DNA from: Earliella scabrosa
Lineage: Eukaryota > Basidiomycota > Agaricomycetes > Polyporales > Polyporaceae
DNA: 64,000 bases
NCBI GenBank assembly: GCA_022605405.1
Contig: JABYQQ010000015.1
Span: 992,001-1,056,000, forward strand
Direction: 5' to 3'
Below are positions 29,102-39,911 of this stretch, one piece after another. The translations under genes were made by a program, and so were the position numbers. The notes beneath the pieces are model-generated. The model did not search any database. It saw only the letters and a program-made list of their open reading frames with translations, and was not told the DNA's origin. How positions within the stretch are numbered: the first letter of the stretch is position 1; every line of letters begins with the position of its first letter.

Positions 29102-29491
29102 ATGCCAACAGTACCACCACAAGCGTACATATTATGTTTACGCTCGCATGCTGAGATAATCTGCTTATGTCAGGAGAACGTGACCTAATTACGTAATGGA
29201 CGAGCATAATGGCGCCTAATCACCTTCGATAGCCCTCAGCAGTCAGCACTTACTCTCAGAGTCTCACAATGTATGGTAGGTGGGAGCACTGACAAACGTG
29301 TTCAATCGTGCTAAAAAATCCTGCCAGCAGTGTTGTAACCTTTTGATGAAATTGCGGCTGCACTGACTCGTCCTGGGGAGCATCCAGCCTGGCATCACGT
29401 CATCAACCACTGGTATGATCGCGGACGCATAGTTCCGAATCGGACGAACATGGCTAACCTACATTGCAGTCTCTGCATTGCCTGCATCGCT
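29102..29491. other. Intergenic region
   Basis: 5' flanks of the tRNA (-) and the FBXO31-like gene (+). An earlier in-frame ATG at 29450 would add 14 residues; the F-box starts five residues after ATG 29492. Nothing else seen. Confidence 0.55.
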
Positions 29492-30778
29492 ATGGCTACT
29501 ATATTGGACCTCCCATACGAGCTACTCCAGCAGATATTCGCCGATCTTTCCCCTGTCGACATCTTCCACTACATCTTCTCCTCACGACGCTTGTACTACC
29601 CTCTGATCGACGACGCATCGACGTGGCGTCCGTTCTGCGTTCCCTATGGTGTCACGGACAATAGCGCGTTCCGTGGTCGCTCTTACCGGATTATTTACAC
29701 CCGGCTTCTCCACCGCTACGGCCCTTTGATCGGGCTGTGGTGCAGCGATTATCCCTTCAAAGGCAACATCATCGAGTTCCGTCTCGTCCCAGATCATTGG
29801 CTCAGATCCGGCGAGCTCATCATCGTCGGAGATGTCTGGGATTTCTCAGAGCGGACCCAAACGAGGCCCTACCATCCTACTTACACCGAGTTCGTGCAGA
29901 TCGGATTCACGCCGTGGAAAAAGTCGACTCCAAAGACTGCAAACGACGTGCACATCAGCTGGCACCTCCGCAGCGACCGCGACCTTGGCTTCCTCGTCCA
30001 CAATGGCATCCCGCCACCGTGGGTCCGCATGGATGGCGGAGGCATCGGCGGGCTGACCACGCCCTCTCTGCACGTCATCGCACCAACAAGCTCAACGCTC
30101 GAGCTCTCCGAATACTTTGCACACCCGATACACAATCCAGAATTTCCGGAATCCGTGTCTGCTCCATGGTACGACGCCTCTCGAGGCGTCCCACGCATGC
30201 CTCAAGAGGATCCTCCCCCGATCATCCAAACACAGCGTCGTTGGTGGAACCCACACAGTGGGAACCTTCGTTACGTTGACGGCGCGCCGAAGCCTGCCTC
30301 CATCTCCATCTTCCCTCCACCGGCCGACCAGCCCTCAGATGTCCGTCTCCCCGATCTACACAATCCCATGCATCCGCTCAGCAGCCCCTATTCGATCAGC
30401 ATCCCCCGCTACTACCCACTTCGTACACTCATGCAGGAAGGCATCGATCCCGCATCCCCCGACTGGAGGCCGGAGACACTCGTCGGTATTTGGCTTGGGG
30501 ACTACGGCCCCCACGGGACGGAGTGTCTCTTCCTCGAACACGACCCCGCGGAAGCAACGTTACGCGCGTGGAAGGTCACGGGCGACGTGAATGTTCCGCG
30601 TGGCGTATGGACCTGGCATGCCGATCTAAAGGCTGAGACGCCTTGGGAAGACCGCACTGGGCGCACAGTTCGTGCATACCGTGGAATAGGTCGCATCGCC
30701 CACCACGGATTCATGTACGTCTCGCTCCCCCATCACCTTCTAGCACGTAAAGCTAACGAGGACGCCCTTGGGCAGTAA
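29492..30778 (+). CDS. F-box protein, FBXO31-like
   Basis: Intronless frame of 428 residues. The F-box is at the N-terminus (LDLPYELLQQIFADLSPVDI, then SRRLYYPLIDD, STWRPFC). The C-terminal part has the pattern seen in FBXO31-type proteins: GIWLGDYGPHGTECLFLEHD, then LRAWKVTGDVNVPRGVWTW, comparable to the G.YG.HG and ITGDPNIPAG segments of the animal family. In between lie conserved Trp-rich strands (GLWCSDYPFKGNIIEFRL). In animals FBXO31 recruits substrates with modified C-termini to SCF for degradation; whether the fungal member does so is unknown. Family membership is inferred from these motifs only. Confidence 0.78.
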   Translation: MATILDLPYELLQQIFADLSPVDIFHYIFSSRRLYYPLIDDASTWRPFCVPYGVTDNSAFRGRSYRIIYTRLLHRYGPLIGLWCSDYPFKGNIIEFRLVPDHWLRSGELIIVGDVWDFSERTQTRPYHPTYTEFVQIGFTPWKKSTPKTANDVHISWHLRSDRDLGFLVHNGIPPPWVRMDGGGIGGLTTPSLHVIAPTSSTLELSEYFAHPIHNPEFPESVSAPWYDASRGVPRMPQEDPPPIIQTQRRWWNPHSGNLRYVDGAPKPASISIFPPPADQPSDVRLPDLHNPMHPLSSPYSISIPRYYPLRTLMQEGIDPASPDWRPETLVGIWLGDYGPHGTECLFLEHDPAEATLRAWKVTGDVNVPRGVWTWHADLKAETPWEDRTGRTVRAYRGIGRIAHHGFMYVSLPHHLLARKANEDALGQ

Positions 30779-31542
30779 CCCCTCCGAGACACCCGCACGG
30801 GTGATCATGAGCGCGCGCGACGAGATCATGGTCGAATGGCACGCGCTTTTCATGGCAAAGTTCATCAGGTACAAGAAGGGCCGCGGACGAACCGGCGACT
30901 TATGACGTTGTACAGAGGTATACTATATGCTATTGTATGCTAACCCTTATACTCCTCCGACCTCTCAATTACGCTCAAAATGCTGACAATGATGTTGTTG
31001 CGATGGTATCCGCGAGCGAGCAGAATCTATCGCGGCCTGTCTACTAGTGGCGCTACCTCTGGCGTGACAGCGACACTGTCGCCACATCGTGCTCCTTCAC
31101 CCTGCATGGTCGCATTGTTCTGCTGACAGCGTGAGTAGCGGGCTCGAATCAAGTACAAAAGGTTACCAGGGACCTACAAAGACCAACTCGGGAATTTCTA
31201 TATTTGGGTACCCTTGTGATTGATGCGTTTGACAGGCGCGACGACGTGCTTTCCTGCCCGGCTGCGATGATCAGCCTGACAGCCCGCCTGCCCTCACTGC
31301 TATGCAGATGCGGACAATAACATCACTCGTCGGCACGGACTTCGAGGTACGTTGTGGCAAAGAGTCGCGAGTGTGAAGGCTTACCCTTCTCACGCCCCTT
31401 CTCCACAGGGCCGCTCGAACGAGACGCTAGAAGGCTTCAGACGCTCTGCGGTACCTATATCTGCCGCTGTGAGCGTGTAGTGTCATATTCAACTCGCAAG
31501 TATTCTCCTGCCCTTGACCTTCACGAGACTCACAGATTAACA
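30779..31542. other. Intergenic region
   Basis: About 0.76 kb, promoter and 5' flank of the DUF6535 gene. No supported gene. Confidence 0.55.
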
Positions 31543-34446
31543 ATGCCTTCACGACCCCAGACTCCTAACGCTTCATCCTCGGTTTATGCAGGTATACACA
31601 CTCCCGGCATCGTTTCCTGTGCAGGTCGCAGCGACGAGCAAAGCGTAGTAACCGAAGACCATTGTTCAGTTGACGCGAGTATCCGGTATCTCTATCGGCG
31701 ATTCCAACTGTAGCTGACAACTTCCACTAACTCCGCAGGTCGTTCCAGCCACACCTTGCCGAGCATCGAACAGGAACAGCCATGGCGATAGTTCTTACAC
31801 CGGCACTCCGCTCACAGCCAGTCCGTCGCTATTGCCATACCCAGAGTCCTCCTATCATCGGGATTCTTATGCTAAAAATGACGTCTCTCCATCATCGAAC
31901 CACCCCCTTTTGCCTCATGACGATCATATCCCGTTCTTGGGTGACCTCCGGCGCGATACGTCCACCTCCGCAGGATCCGCCGATCTTTCTTCTCCGCGCA
32001 GTCGGCAGAACAGTACCATTATTCCCGGTCTACTTGGCATTCAGCCCAACGGTGCGAACTCCTTCGCCGAATCTGGGGTTCAAGTCGACGTGCCAGCATC
32101 TACTACTGCGCTGGACACCGTTCAAGTGAGTGATCACGCTTCATCAGCGATATAGCGACCGACATACGTGAATGCTCAGGTCGCGGGAAGCTCCGATAAA
32201 GAAGCTGCGAAGACTTGGTCGGACTGCGCGCGCATGATGATGGAGTACGACGAGGCCAAAGTGCGGAGATGGAAGGAAGAGATTGATACCCTCCTCGTCT
32301 TCGTGAGTCTCATATCGTTTGAAGTAGCCGCACAGCGGTGTCTGACTAGCTCTCTTAGGCCGGTCTATTCTCTGCGGTCGTCACCGCCTTTCTGGTCGAG
32401 TCCTGCAAGGCGCTTCATCCTGAACCCGCAGAACGCATTGTGGCCGTACTCGAACTCATTGCAGCCGAGCTGCGCAACACCTCCCACGAAGAATCCCCCA
32501 TTGGACCGGAAGTCGAGACACGATTCGTCCCTACGCACTTGGCTCCGCTCATCAACGCGCTCTGGTTTACCAGCCTCACGTTCAGCCTCGGGGTTGCCTT
32601 CGTAGGCCTCCTCATCAAGCAATGGCTCGGCGAGTACACCGTCGGGCTCATGAACGTCTCCCGATCCCGTGTGTCAAGGAAGCACGCTCACGCTCGGCAG
32701 CACCGTCACGACGCCCTCCACAAGTGGCGAGTGCAGACCATAATGTCCGCTCTGCCCGTCATGCTCCAGATTGCCCTCATCTTCTTCCTTATTGGACTGG
32801 CCGAGCTGTTCATGGGCTTTGACCGCAAGGTTGGGATCGTCGCCTTGTCGTTCCTCATCGCCCTTGTTGCCTTCTCCCTGGCAACGTCAGTGCTGCCCGC
32901 GTTCATCGAGGACTGCTCGTATCGCTCCCCACAAGCATTGGCGCTGTACGTCCTCGGACAGTTCGGCCTGTCCCTCTTCCGGATGTTTCTACGAGGCATC
33001 TCTTGCGTCGTCATCTACTTCACACATACCTCTGACACCGCCGTCAAGTTCGAGGAGGTCAAACGGTTCACGGTCAACGGTTCCATTGATGCGTCCGTGT
33101 GGAGCCAGTGGGATACCGAACAGCCCAAGGAGCGCTCATTCATGGATCGGCTGAAACAAGAGGGCGGCCGGCGTGTTCACTGGAGCTGGCGGGACCGCGA
33201 GGAGGCAGCGCTACTGTCGTGCCAGTCGAGCTACGAGGCGAGGATGTTGGATGAGCTCGATCGGGTCAAGATGGACGTGGCCACCCTACGGAACGTCGTC
33301 CAGCCCTGCCTGCGCACTCTCCCACTCGATCAAGCACTCAAATGCGTCCGCGCCGTCCTCGTCCGCCGAGCGGAAGCCGTGGTTGGCGAGCTTCCTTACT
33401 GGGAGCACGGCGACCTCGACAAGGAGACGCTCAACGCTCTCGTCGACATCCTCCTTGACCTCTTGGAGCGGCCGGAACTCGTTGGCGACGTTGACAGCGC
33501 ACCGCGTTCCAAAGAGCATGAAGACGCGCAGTGGCAGCTGCTCCAAATGCTCGAGAGGCTCGTCATTGTCGGCAACCACTTCGCTATCTTGGAGCGGAGC
33601 TACGAACGGTTTTTCAAGGTGCTCATGGCCTATCGCAAGGGAGCCCTGTTGGACGACAATCGGAAACTAGTGTATGTGATGTTGTCCTCCCTGGGCAGCC
33701 AAATTCCCCCTTCGGTGGTTTCCGTGCAGGGTAAGTGACCAGAGTTCACCCCCCTCGCTGCATCGAAGGCCTGACGTTGGCTCACAGATATCGAGGATGT
33801 CATCAACTACAGCAAGAACGTCGCTAAAAAGGAGTTTCCCGAGGATGACCGCGCGGTGATTTGCATCTCCACCCTCGCACTCATGATGATGCGCGCCCTG
33901 CCAGGGTGCACGGAGCCGCGCTTCTTGACCCAGCTTCGCCAAAAGCTCCAGACGTTATTGACGACCGTGCACGACAGCCTTCGCAATGACGCTCTTCCCA
34001 ATTTCTCAGCGAAGCGTCAGACTCGCGGCGCCATTCCGGCCTACGCCGCCGCGATCCACGCGTTCCTCAGCTCGCTCGAAGGCGTCCTCGAGTTGAACGA
34101 TGCTCTCTTCCCTGGAGAGCAATGGACATCCATCTCCCAAGACATATACGATCTCGACAAGGAGTGCAGCGTTCAGTTGTGCAACTACCGGGATGCAAGC
34201 GGCCGAAGCATCCAGCAGATCCTCGCCGATCTCGAAGAGCTGAAGCGCGGCAATCACCAGGGACCGTCTCCGAAGCACTCCTACGACAGCAAGATGAATC
34301 CTCCCCTCAACATCACCCTTACGAGAACACTCAGTCAGCCACTCTCCCCCATGGTGCAACCATGGTCAACCCTTCGCGACTTCGTGGATGCCGTACTATC
34401 CCCTATAACCCATCATGGCGAGACAAAACCAGGTTCTCCTGTCTAG
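31543..34446 (+). CDS. DUF6535-type multipass membrane protein (888 aa)
   Basis: Five exons: 31543-31678, 31749-32125, 32180-32302, 32359-33730, 33788-34446. The signature region reads WSDCARMMMEYDEAKVRRWK, then DTLLVFAGLFSAVVTAFLVE, and INALWFTSLTFSLGVAFVGL followed by LIKQWLGEYT. This arrangement (tryptophan/aspartate helix, TM pair, KQWL) defines a family found in Agaricomycetes and annotated as DUF6535. Further membrane segments are at MLQIALIFFLIGLAELFM and IVALSFLIALVAFSLATSVL. The N-terminal 170 residues are Ser/Pro rich, the C-terminal half is soluble and helical. Function is unknown. Intron 1 acceptor was placed at 31748 because it alone keeps frame. Confidence 0.86.
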
Positions 34447-34856
34447 GTATGATTGTGACATATACAACATTCAGACCAACTGATGATATGGACTAGGTTT
34501 CCTCCATGTGCACGCACGACCACGACGCTGATTAACGATGAAGAAGTCATGTATCTTAACGCTATTGGACACATAGTGTGGTTATTATTGTATTATTGTA
34601 GTATTTTATTAGTATTTTGGACAGTAGGAATCAAGATGGATTGTAATGACTGCCAGTACTAGAACTTCAGACCTCCATTCTTCTATCATGCCGAGGCTCG
34701 ACATTCACTTCTATGTTTCCATGAGATTGTCACAACAGCACTTCATGTGCAGGTAGGTAGTCACCTTCGACTCAGCTTGGATACATGGGGGTACGGTGCA
34801 TTGGTGAGTCGTAATAGCAATTCGTTGTCAGGAGTTGCGTTAGGGTGATACGTATT
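34447..34856. other. Intergenic, AT-rich
   Basis: 3' flank of the DUF6535 gene and of S1. It contains an AT-rich stretch (34580-34620). No gene. Confidence 0.55.
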
Positions 34857-35342
34857 CTAGCTACCTGGCCATCGGGGACGGGGTGGCAGTACAGACGGAT
34901 TCCTCGTTGGAGGATACACCGGCGCAGGCGGCGCCCTGAGAACGTTTGGCGCGGTCGGAATACGGTGGGGACGGTGTGTTACAGGTGCACTGGGATTTTT
35001 CCGATGAGATCAGACTGGTCGTTGGAAATGTTAGGTGAAACACGCACACAGTCCGCACGCATAGCTCGCGTAGGAGACTCCCAACGGAGTTGTCAGCGAA
35101 TCTGAGGTAGATCATGATCTGAGCGAAGGATTCGGTGAGTCCGAGCTTCTCATGATGCAGCGGCACGTATAGGCTCACCCCTCCAGAGCTATTTGCAGTA
35201 CCGAGGGCTGAACGTAGTCGACCCCATCGATGCGTACCATGTAATGACGACCCTATGATGCAATATCCCCCGTCAGAAGGCTCTGTGGACGCATTACATA
35301 GAATACTTCGAGGCTTACCTTCAATCGATATCCTTGATTCAT
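34857..35342 (-). CDS. Small Cys/Pro protein S1, four-exon family with kinase-like neighbours
   Basis: Member of an unrecognised small-gene family (see S2 38776-39349, S3 57494-58030, S4 53564-54054). Exons on the minus strand: 35342-35319, 35252 onward, 35118-35048, 34989-34857. Exon 2 encodes GRHYMVRIDGVDYVQ, matching G-x8-G-x2-Y-V of the others. Exon 3 (71 nt, phase 2 end) encodes IMIYLRFADNSVG followed by ..LCVRTV, with Leu5, Phe7 and Cys20 at family positions. The tail is proline rich (PPAPVYPPT, PPRPRWPG). Exon 2 is a problem: ending it at the donor homologous to the relatives (gtgagc at 35178) gives 74 nt and a frameshift, while an upstream donor (gtactg at 35201) gives 51 nt and a full 92-residue frame. 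It may be a decaying copy. No signal peptide or known domain. TATATAA lies about 140 bp upstream. Confidence 0.55.
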
Positions 35343-35480
35343 ACTAGACTAGAAAACGTAGTGGAATAGTTGAGCATGCGGTAGATGACGCCTAACGAGA
35401 AGGGTTCAAACCATATCGACCCACACAATCCTGCTGTTGACGTTCTTTCTTTGTTATAAGGTCTGCGGCACCCTGCACGC

Positions 35481-35487
35481 TTATATA
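35481..35487 (-). promoter_or_regulatory. TATA box of S1
   Basis: TATATAA on the minus strand about 140 bp upstream of the S1 start codon; S2-S4 have a TATA-like motif 75-115 bp upstream. Confidence 0.45.
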
Positions 35488-35939
35488 TGTACCCATCGTG
35501 CGCGGTACTCCGAGAGCCTGCAGAGCCTCGTTGCTACTTCCAGTCATCGATACTCTTGTATCCCCATGGTGAACCAACCTCCAAGGACGCTAGAAGATGG
35601 AAGTCAGTCATGAGCGCGCTCTTCGTGATCTGTGCACGTACCTTGCCATTGTGTTCGACATTCGTGATACATGCCTGGGCGGCCAGGTCGACTCTCGGAC
35701 CCGCTCAAGTCCGCCGTTGAGCACGGATTCGCAACCATACAGTATAGAAACATGACAACACCATGCCTCGCCTAGAGCTGTTAGATTGGCGTATGTTTTC
35801 ACATCTCCTTTCCCAGAAGATCGCGAAGCCTAGGAACCACAAAGTAGTCTGATGTGATACAATACCCTTTCGAGCCAAGACCCCGCGCAGCACAAGAAGA
35901 GACATTCTCGGCACAAATCTGGAATAATAGTCTTTCGAG
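35488..35939. other. Intergenic region between S1 and K1
   Basis: No gene recognised; the right end is the 3' flank of K1. Confidence 0.5.
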
Positions 35940-37460
35940 CTACGGAGCACTTCCGGGACCACTTGGCGGGACGCTTCCTTCGTCCGAGGTCGAGTCAGGG
36001 TCCGACGCATACCCCTCCAGCGGCGTCAACTCGGGCGCGATCTTCAGGATGTTGGGCGGTATTCCACCCACTACCTCTAGAAGGGCTTTCATGGCAACAT
36101 ATGCTGTTGGGCGTGTCTTGGGGTCAGGATCCCGCATAGTTTCCAGCACTGCATCGATCTCGGGTATGGTGCTCTAAGGTTGAATGCATACGTGAGTTTC
36201 AAATCTCTGGAAAGAATGGTTCCGACACACCTTGAAGTCGCTAAACGTCGTACCGAGCTGCCATACATCCAGCTTGAATGGGTCGTAGGGAGAGCCACAT
36301 TGGACTTCTGGAGGCGTAGGCCGACCGTAACGATCCGGAAATGATCCGCCAACTGGCGGTCCAACGCAGCGTCGTTCTGCGTCGGGTATGTCGGGCGGGA
36401 AGTATACCGCCACTTCGAAGTCGTTGAGGTATACGCGTGGGTATGCAGGCGCCAGATGCTTGAGCGAGAGCGATTCCGGCAGCCATTGTGCCAGGAAGTT
36501 GTCCTTGAAGACGTCCTGGTTTCGAGTTCAATGAATGCCTGGTTCAGTGTTATAGGCAAGGGAAAGAATGGCCCAACATACCCGGTGGGCTATTCCTACA
36601 TGATGGAGGAACACAAGAGCCTGGAGGCGTCAACATAGATCAGAGACTACGACGTCGTATGGAGCGGGGCAATGCGCACCTCCAAGCATTGCGTAAGAAT
36701 GTTCAGTATATCTCCCACGGACGCCTCAGCCCAGAAGTTGTATGCAAAATTGACAGACCAGGCAGCTTTCGGGAAGACCCCAAACGTGATGTCCTCGAGC
36801 ACGATCAGCTCGAGCAGAGGAAGAGCGTGATTCATGCTCAGCAGAGCATATGCTCCTCTGCTGATCATGTTGAGTAAGTCAATATGCCCGCGGCCCTCCT
36901 CTCCGGCCGCGAGCACCCGGATAACGACATCGCGCCCATCAGACGTGCGAGCAGCACGCGTGAGTGGATTCTATGATGGTACGGTGTCAGCGCATCTCCT
37001 ACTATCCACAGATGCTGGAAGACTTACCGTGTTGCTGTATTCGAGGATAGCAGCGACGCTGCCTGGCTGGTCTCCGAATTCGCGGTGCGGCATCGAGTAC
37101 ATGAATCCACTAGAAGCAGCGTCGGTCTGAGGCGCAGTCAGTGTGCTCAGGAAGGCGTGGCTCCACAGCGTGAGTCCTCGTGCAGCGAAGAACTCAGAGA
37201 GGCTGGTCCATAGCGCCTCAGTTGGCTCGAAAGTTTGGTCGGAGCCGGGCAACCTTCGCCACGAGCTGAGGTTCTGGGGGAGCTACACCAACGAGAGCAC
37301 CTCATGGTCAATTGTGGTAGTGGCATGCTGTGGGATGAGCGCTGGCCTACCGTTGACCGCAGCAGGCTCAGTTCTGAGTTCTTCTATTGCACAAGTGAGT
37401 TATGACACATGCATACAGCATAGGCGAAACGCGTACCAATGCAGTCGTTTGAGCGTTCAT
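35940..37460 (-). CDS. Kinase-like protein K1 (DFE, Arg-for-Lys type)
   Basis: Minus-strand exons: 37282-37028, 36970-36680, 36620-36582, 36515-36231, 36173-35940, plus two tentative short 5' exons (37460-37437 and 37383-37351); about 386 residues. The kinase-like fold is seen in DVVIRVLAAGEEGRGHIDLL, LELIVLEDITFGVFPK (hinge region), FLHHVGIAHR + DVFKDNFLAQW (catalytic loop HRD..K..N), YLNDFEVAVYF (DFE for DFG), RPTPPEV (APE-like) and DPFKLDVWQLGTTF. There is no glycine-rich loop, and Arg stands where VAIK has Lys. The exon carrying IAHR is exactly 39 nt as in all six paralogs. The acidic/Pro-Ser tail (SDPDSTSDEGSVPPSGPG) is specific to this copy. Activity is uncertain: the catalytic Asp and Asn are present, the ATP lysine and DFG Gly are not. 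The N-terminus has no clear membrane anchor, unlike K4 and K5. Confidence 0.8.
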
Positions 37461-38775
37461 TGTGATGGAGAGGGGACGAGTTGCTCGGCTGCGGAAGGAT
37501 TGGCCCAGTCTTTGGCTGCAATCACGCACCACAGCCCGAGTACGGCTATTGTTGTCCTGTTCGTCCATGTCCATGCGGTGAGACCTCGGACCGCCCAAGA
37601 AGATGCGGACTTGGAAATGTCAAGAAGGGCACTTCGCCAAGAGTATCGCAGAACTAACTACATGCATTCATATCGGGTTGGAATACCACATGTGTATGAG
37701 AGAAAATTACCGTAACATGAGTAGTTCTTGTCTTCACTAGTAGGGTGGCTGTTCTGCCGATGTCATCGTTGTCCAGCGTTGAGAGGCATGCAACGATACC
37801 AGTGTTCCTCGTCCTGTCAATGATATTGAGAGCGTTGAGCTATCTTCAGCAGACAAAGCTGGTAAATGTTCAGCATCTGATGTCCGGGTAGACGCATATA
37901 CGTGGTTAGTACCGGGACTGGACCACATGACGCCGCTCAGTGAAGGAAGTTATCCGCTGTCAAGTAAAAATGATCACAGACGGCGAGCCCGTGGTCTCGA
38001 GAGGTTACGCATGTCCTTCAAGTCACTGATGGCTTGCAGGGACTTCAAGCTTTAGATTTTGCGCCCTCGACTATTTCGTAGCAGCCCAAGTCGTCTCTGA
38101 TGGGAGACGGTGTACTTATGCTGATAAGAATCCTAACGCAATCAGCGTGCGGAGCAGATCAATCATCAATAAACTCACAGTTGCGCCTGACAACAACACC
38201 GTGATCGACGTTTCTCTGCGTACTTGTGCGCACCTACGAAAGACGATGGGGAATTTGGCGACTTGTTCGCCACATGCTGGCCAGCGCTCCGACTCAGCCG
38301 GAAAGCTCCGAGGAGGGGCACAGCCACACCCGGCAACAGTGGCCGCACCGGTCAGCGCTTGCCCGCTACCATTCACCATGCGTAGCCACCCTCTAGTCAA
38401 AACCAAAACAAACTTGTTATGGATTATAATCTTGAGGCGAGTGTACCCGCATATGCGTACTTTTCAATAATTGCGTGGATGACAGTTTCACTAGTGAGCT
38501 GACTTGAAGGTGACTCCAACTCGTCTCTCAGGCTCTACCAATCGGGTCCAATGAGTATATGGCCCATAGCACGTCTCAACACGTTGCGGTACGGCAACAT
38601 CAATCCTCGAATCAATCACAATGATGTACAGACATACAACGGGTAGCGATCTGAACATAGGTGAGTCTTCAGGAGACTCAACCAGTACGTATACTGCCCT
38701 GTGACTACGGAATCCAGGCTCATCCTGAGCGTGCTTCGATAGCGCGTGGATGATGCGAGGGTGCAGTAGTTCCAC
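37461..38775. other. Intergenic region between K1 and S2
   Basis: 1.3 kb with scattered short frames, none with paralog similarity that I can see. It includes the K1 5' flank and the S2 3' flank. Confidence 0.45.
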
Positions 38776-39349
38776 TCAGGCCGGAGGGTAAGTGGCGGGA
38801 GGAGGCGGCGGTGGAGGGCTAGGGGACTCCCTGAGGGCGCTGTTGATCCGTCTAGCCCTCCGGGGCGGGAACGCCGATATGGCCTCACTGCACCAACATA
38901 ATGCCTTTAGCCTCCACTCAATCGGCGACAGAACAGTAGGCCGAAGACTTACGTCGTCTCCACACACTGGCTGCGGTCTACCAAGTAGGTCGTACCATCG
39001 CCGAAACTGAGTTTAAATTGAGGCTAAGTATGGCATGCAGTGCCAGCGGATGATTGTCATCAGCTTGTTCAAGGTAGACGCGTACGAATGAGCGCACTTA
39101 CACCACTGACACTGTCGAGCACCTCGAGGAAGCGGCCGACGTAGTAGTAGTTACCAGCCCGGAAACGGAAGTTCAACCCCTATTGCGAGCAACAAGTCAG
39201 TGCACACCCATGTCGTCCGATGAAAGACACTGACCACCAGGTGGGCCGGAGCGTACGGGGCGTTGACGTTCTGCTGGTTACCCTGATGGTTCTACCTCAT
39301 AGTGTCAGCAAGATGTACAGTACGTACTAACGCGCCGTTAACGAACCAT
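38776..39349 (-). CDS. Small Cys/Pro protein S2 (87 aa)
   Basis: Four exons on the minus strand: ATG alone (39349-39347), 39179-39102 (78 nt), 39023-38953 (71 nt), 38887-38776. The first intron follows the start codon directly and is 167 nt. The protein starts M-GLNFRFRAGNYYYVGRFLEV, continues PQFKLSFGDGTTYLVDRSQC then VETT, and ends in a proline run (SPPPPPPPATYPPA). Exon sizes 78 and 71 and phases 0, 0, 2 are identical to S3, and invariant residues G1, Tyr/Phe13, Leu5, Phe7 and Cys20 (exon-relative) agree. A strand-rich small fold with one conserved Cys is suggested; no known family is recognised. It lies between kinase-like genes K1 and K2, same strand. TATAAAA lies 114 bp upstream. Confidence 0.75.
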
Positions 39350-39462
39350 AGTGGATGTTGGAGATCGAGAGAGACTTGATGGAGTACAAGCGACGGAAGG
39401 GCTACAAGATGCGCAAGAGGTCTCTAGGACTCTGAGGAGACCGAGGGTGCGGTCATTGTGCC

Positions 39463-39470
39463 TTTTTATA
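39463..39470 (-). promoter_or_regulatory. TATA box of S2
   Basis: TATAAAAA on the minus strand, about 114 bp upstream of the S2 ATG; supports S2 as a transcribed gene. Confidence 0.6.
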
Positions 39471-39911
39471 TCTCGCAAACCGACTGATACGATACGGACT
39501 CGCCGGTGGTCTCCTACGCTGCCAAGAGATGAACCAACCTGGAGTACTCTGGCGAAGTGCACTCCACGTTGCACGCGTCATGGTGGATGAGCTGAATAGT
39601 TGAGAAAGGAAAAACGGAATCCAACAAGCCCAGAAGCACTGATGGTCTTTGGGCGGTGGCCCACAACGAGGTGTGACTCCGTCATCAGATATGGAGCATT
39701 CCAGGAGGATTTGTGTCATCGATTGGCCCCGAGATCAGACTGGCAAGATCTCAACAGCGTCATGCGAACGGTCTGTGGCGGAAGACCTGAGACTCAGTTG
39801 AGCGAGTACGCCATGACATACCGAAGGAATGGCGGATATGGACGCACACCTCGATGAGGAACTGGGAGTACATAAAAGATACGTATCTGAGACATTCTGG
39901 GGACTACAACA
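39471..39911. other. Intergenic between S2 and K2
   Basis: S2 promoter flank and K2 3' flank. Nothing else seen. Confidence 0.5.

Noticed and set aside
34560..34625. AT-rich stretch as an origin or scaffold site
   Set aside because: Too short and without further sequence signals to support a specific role.
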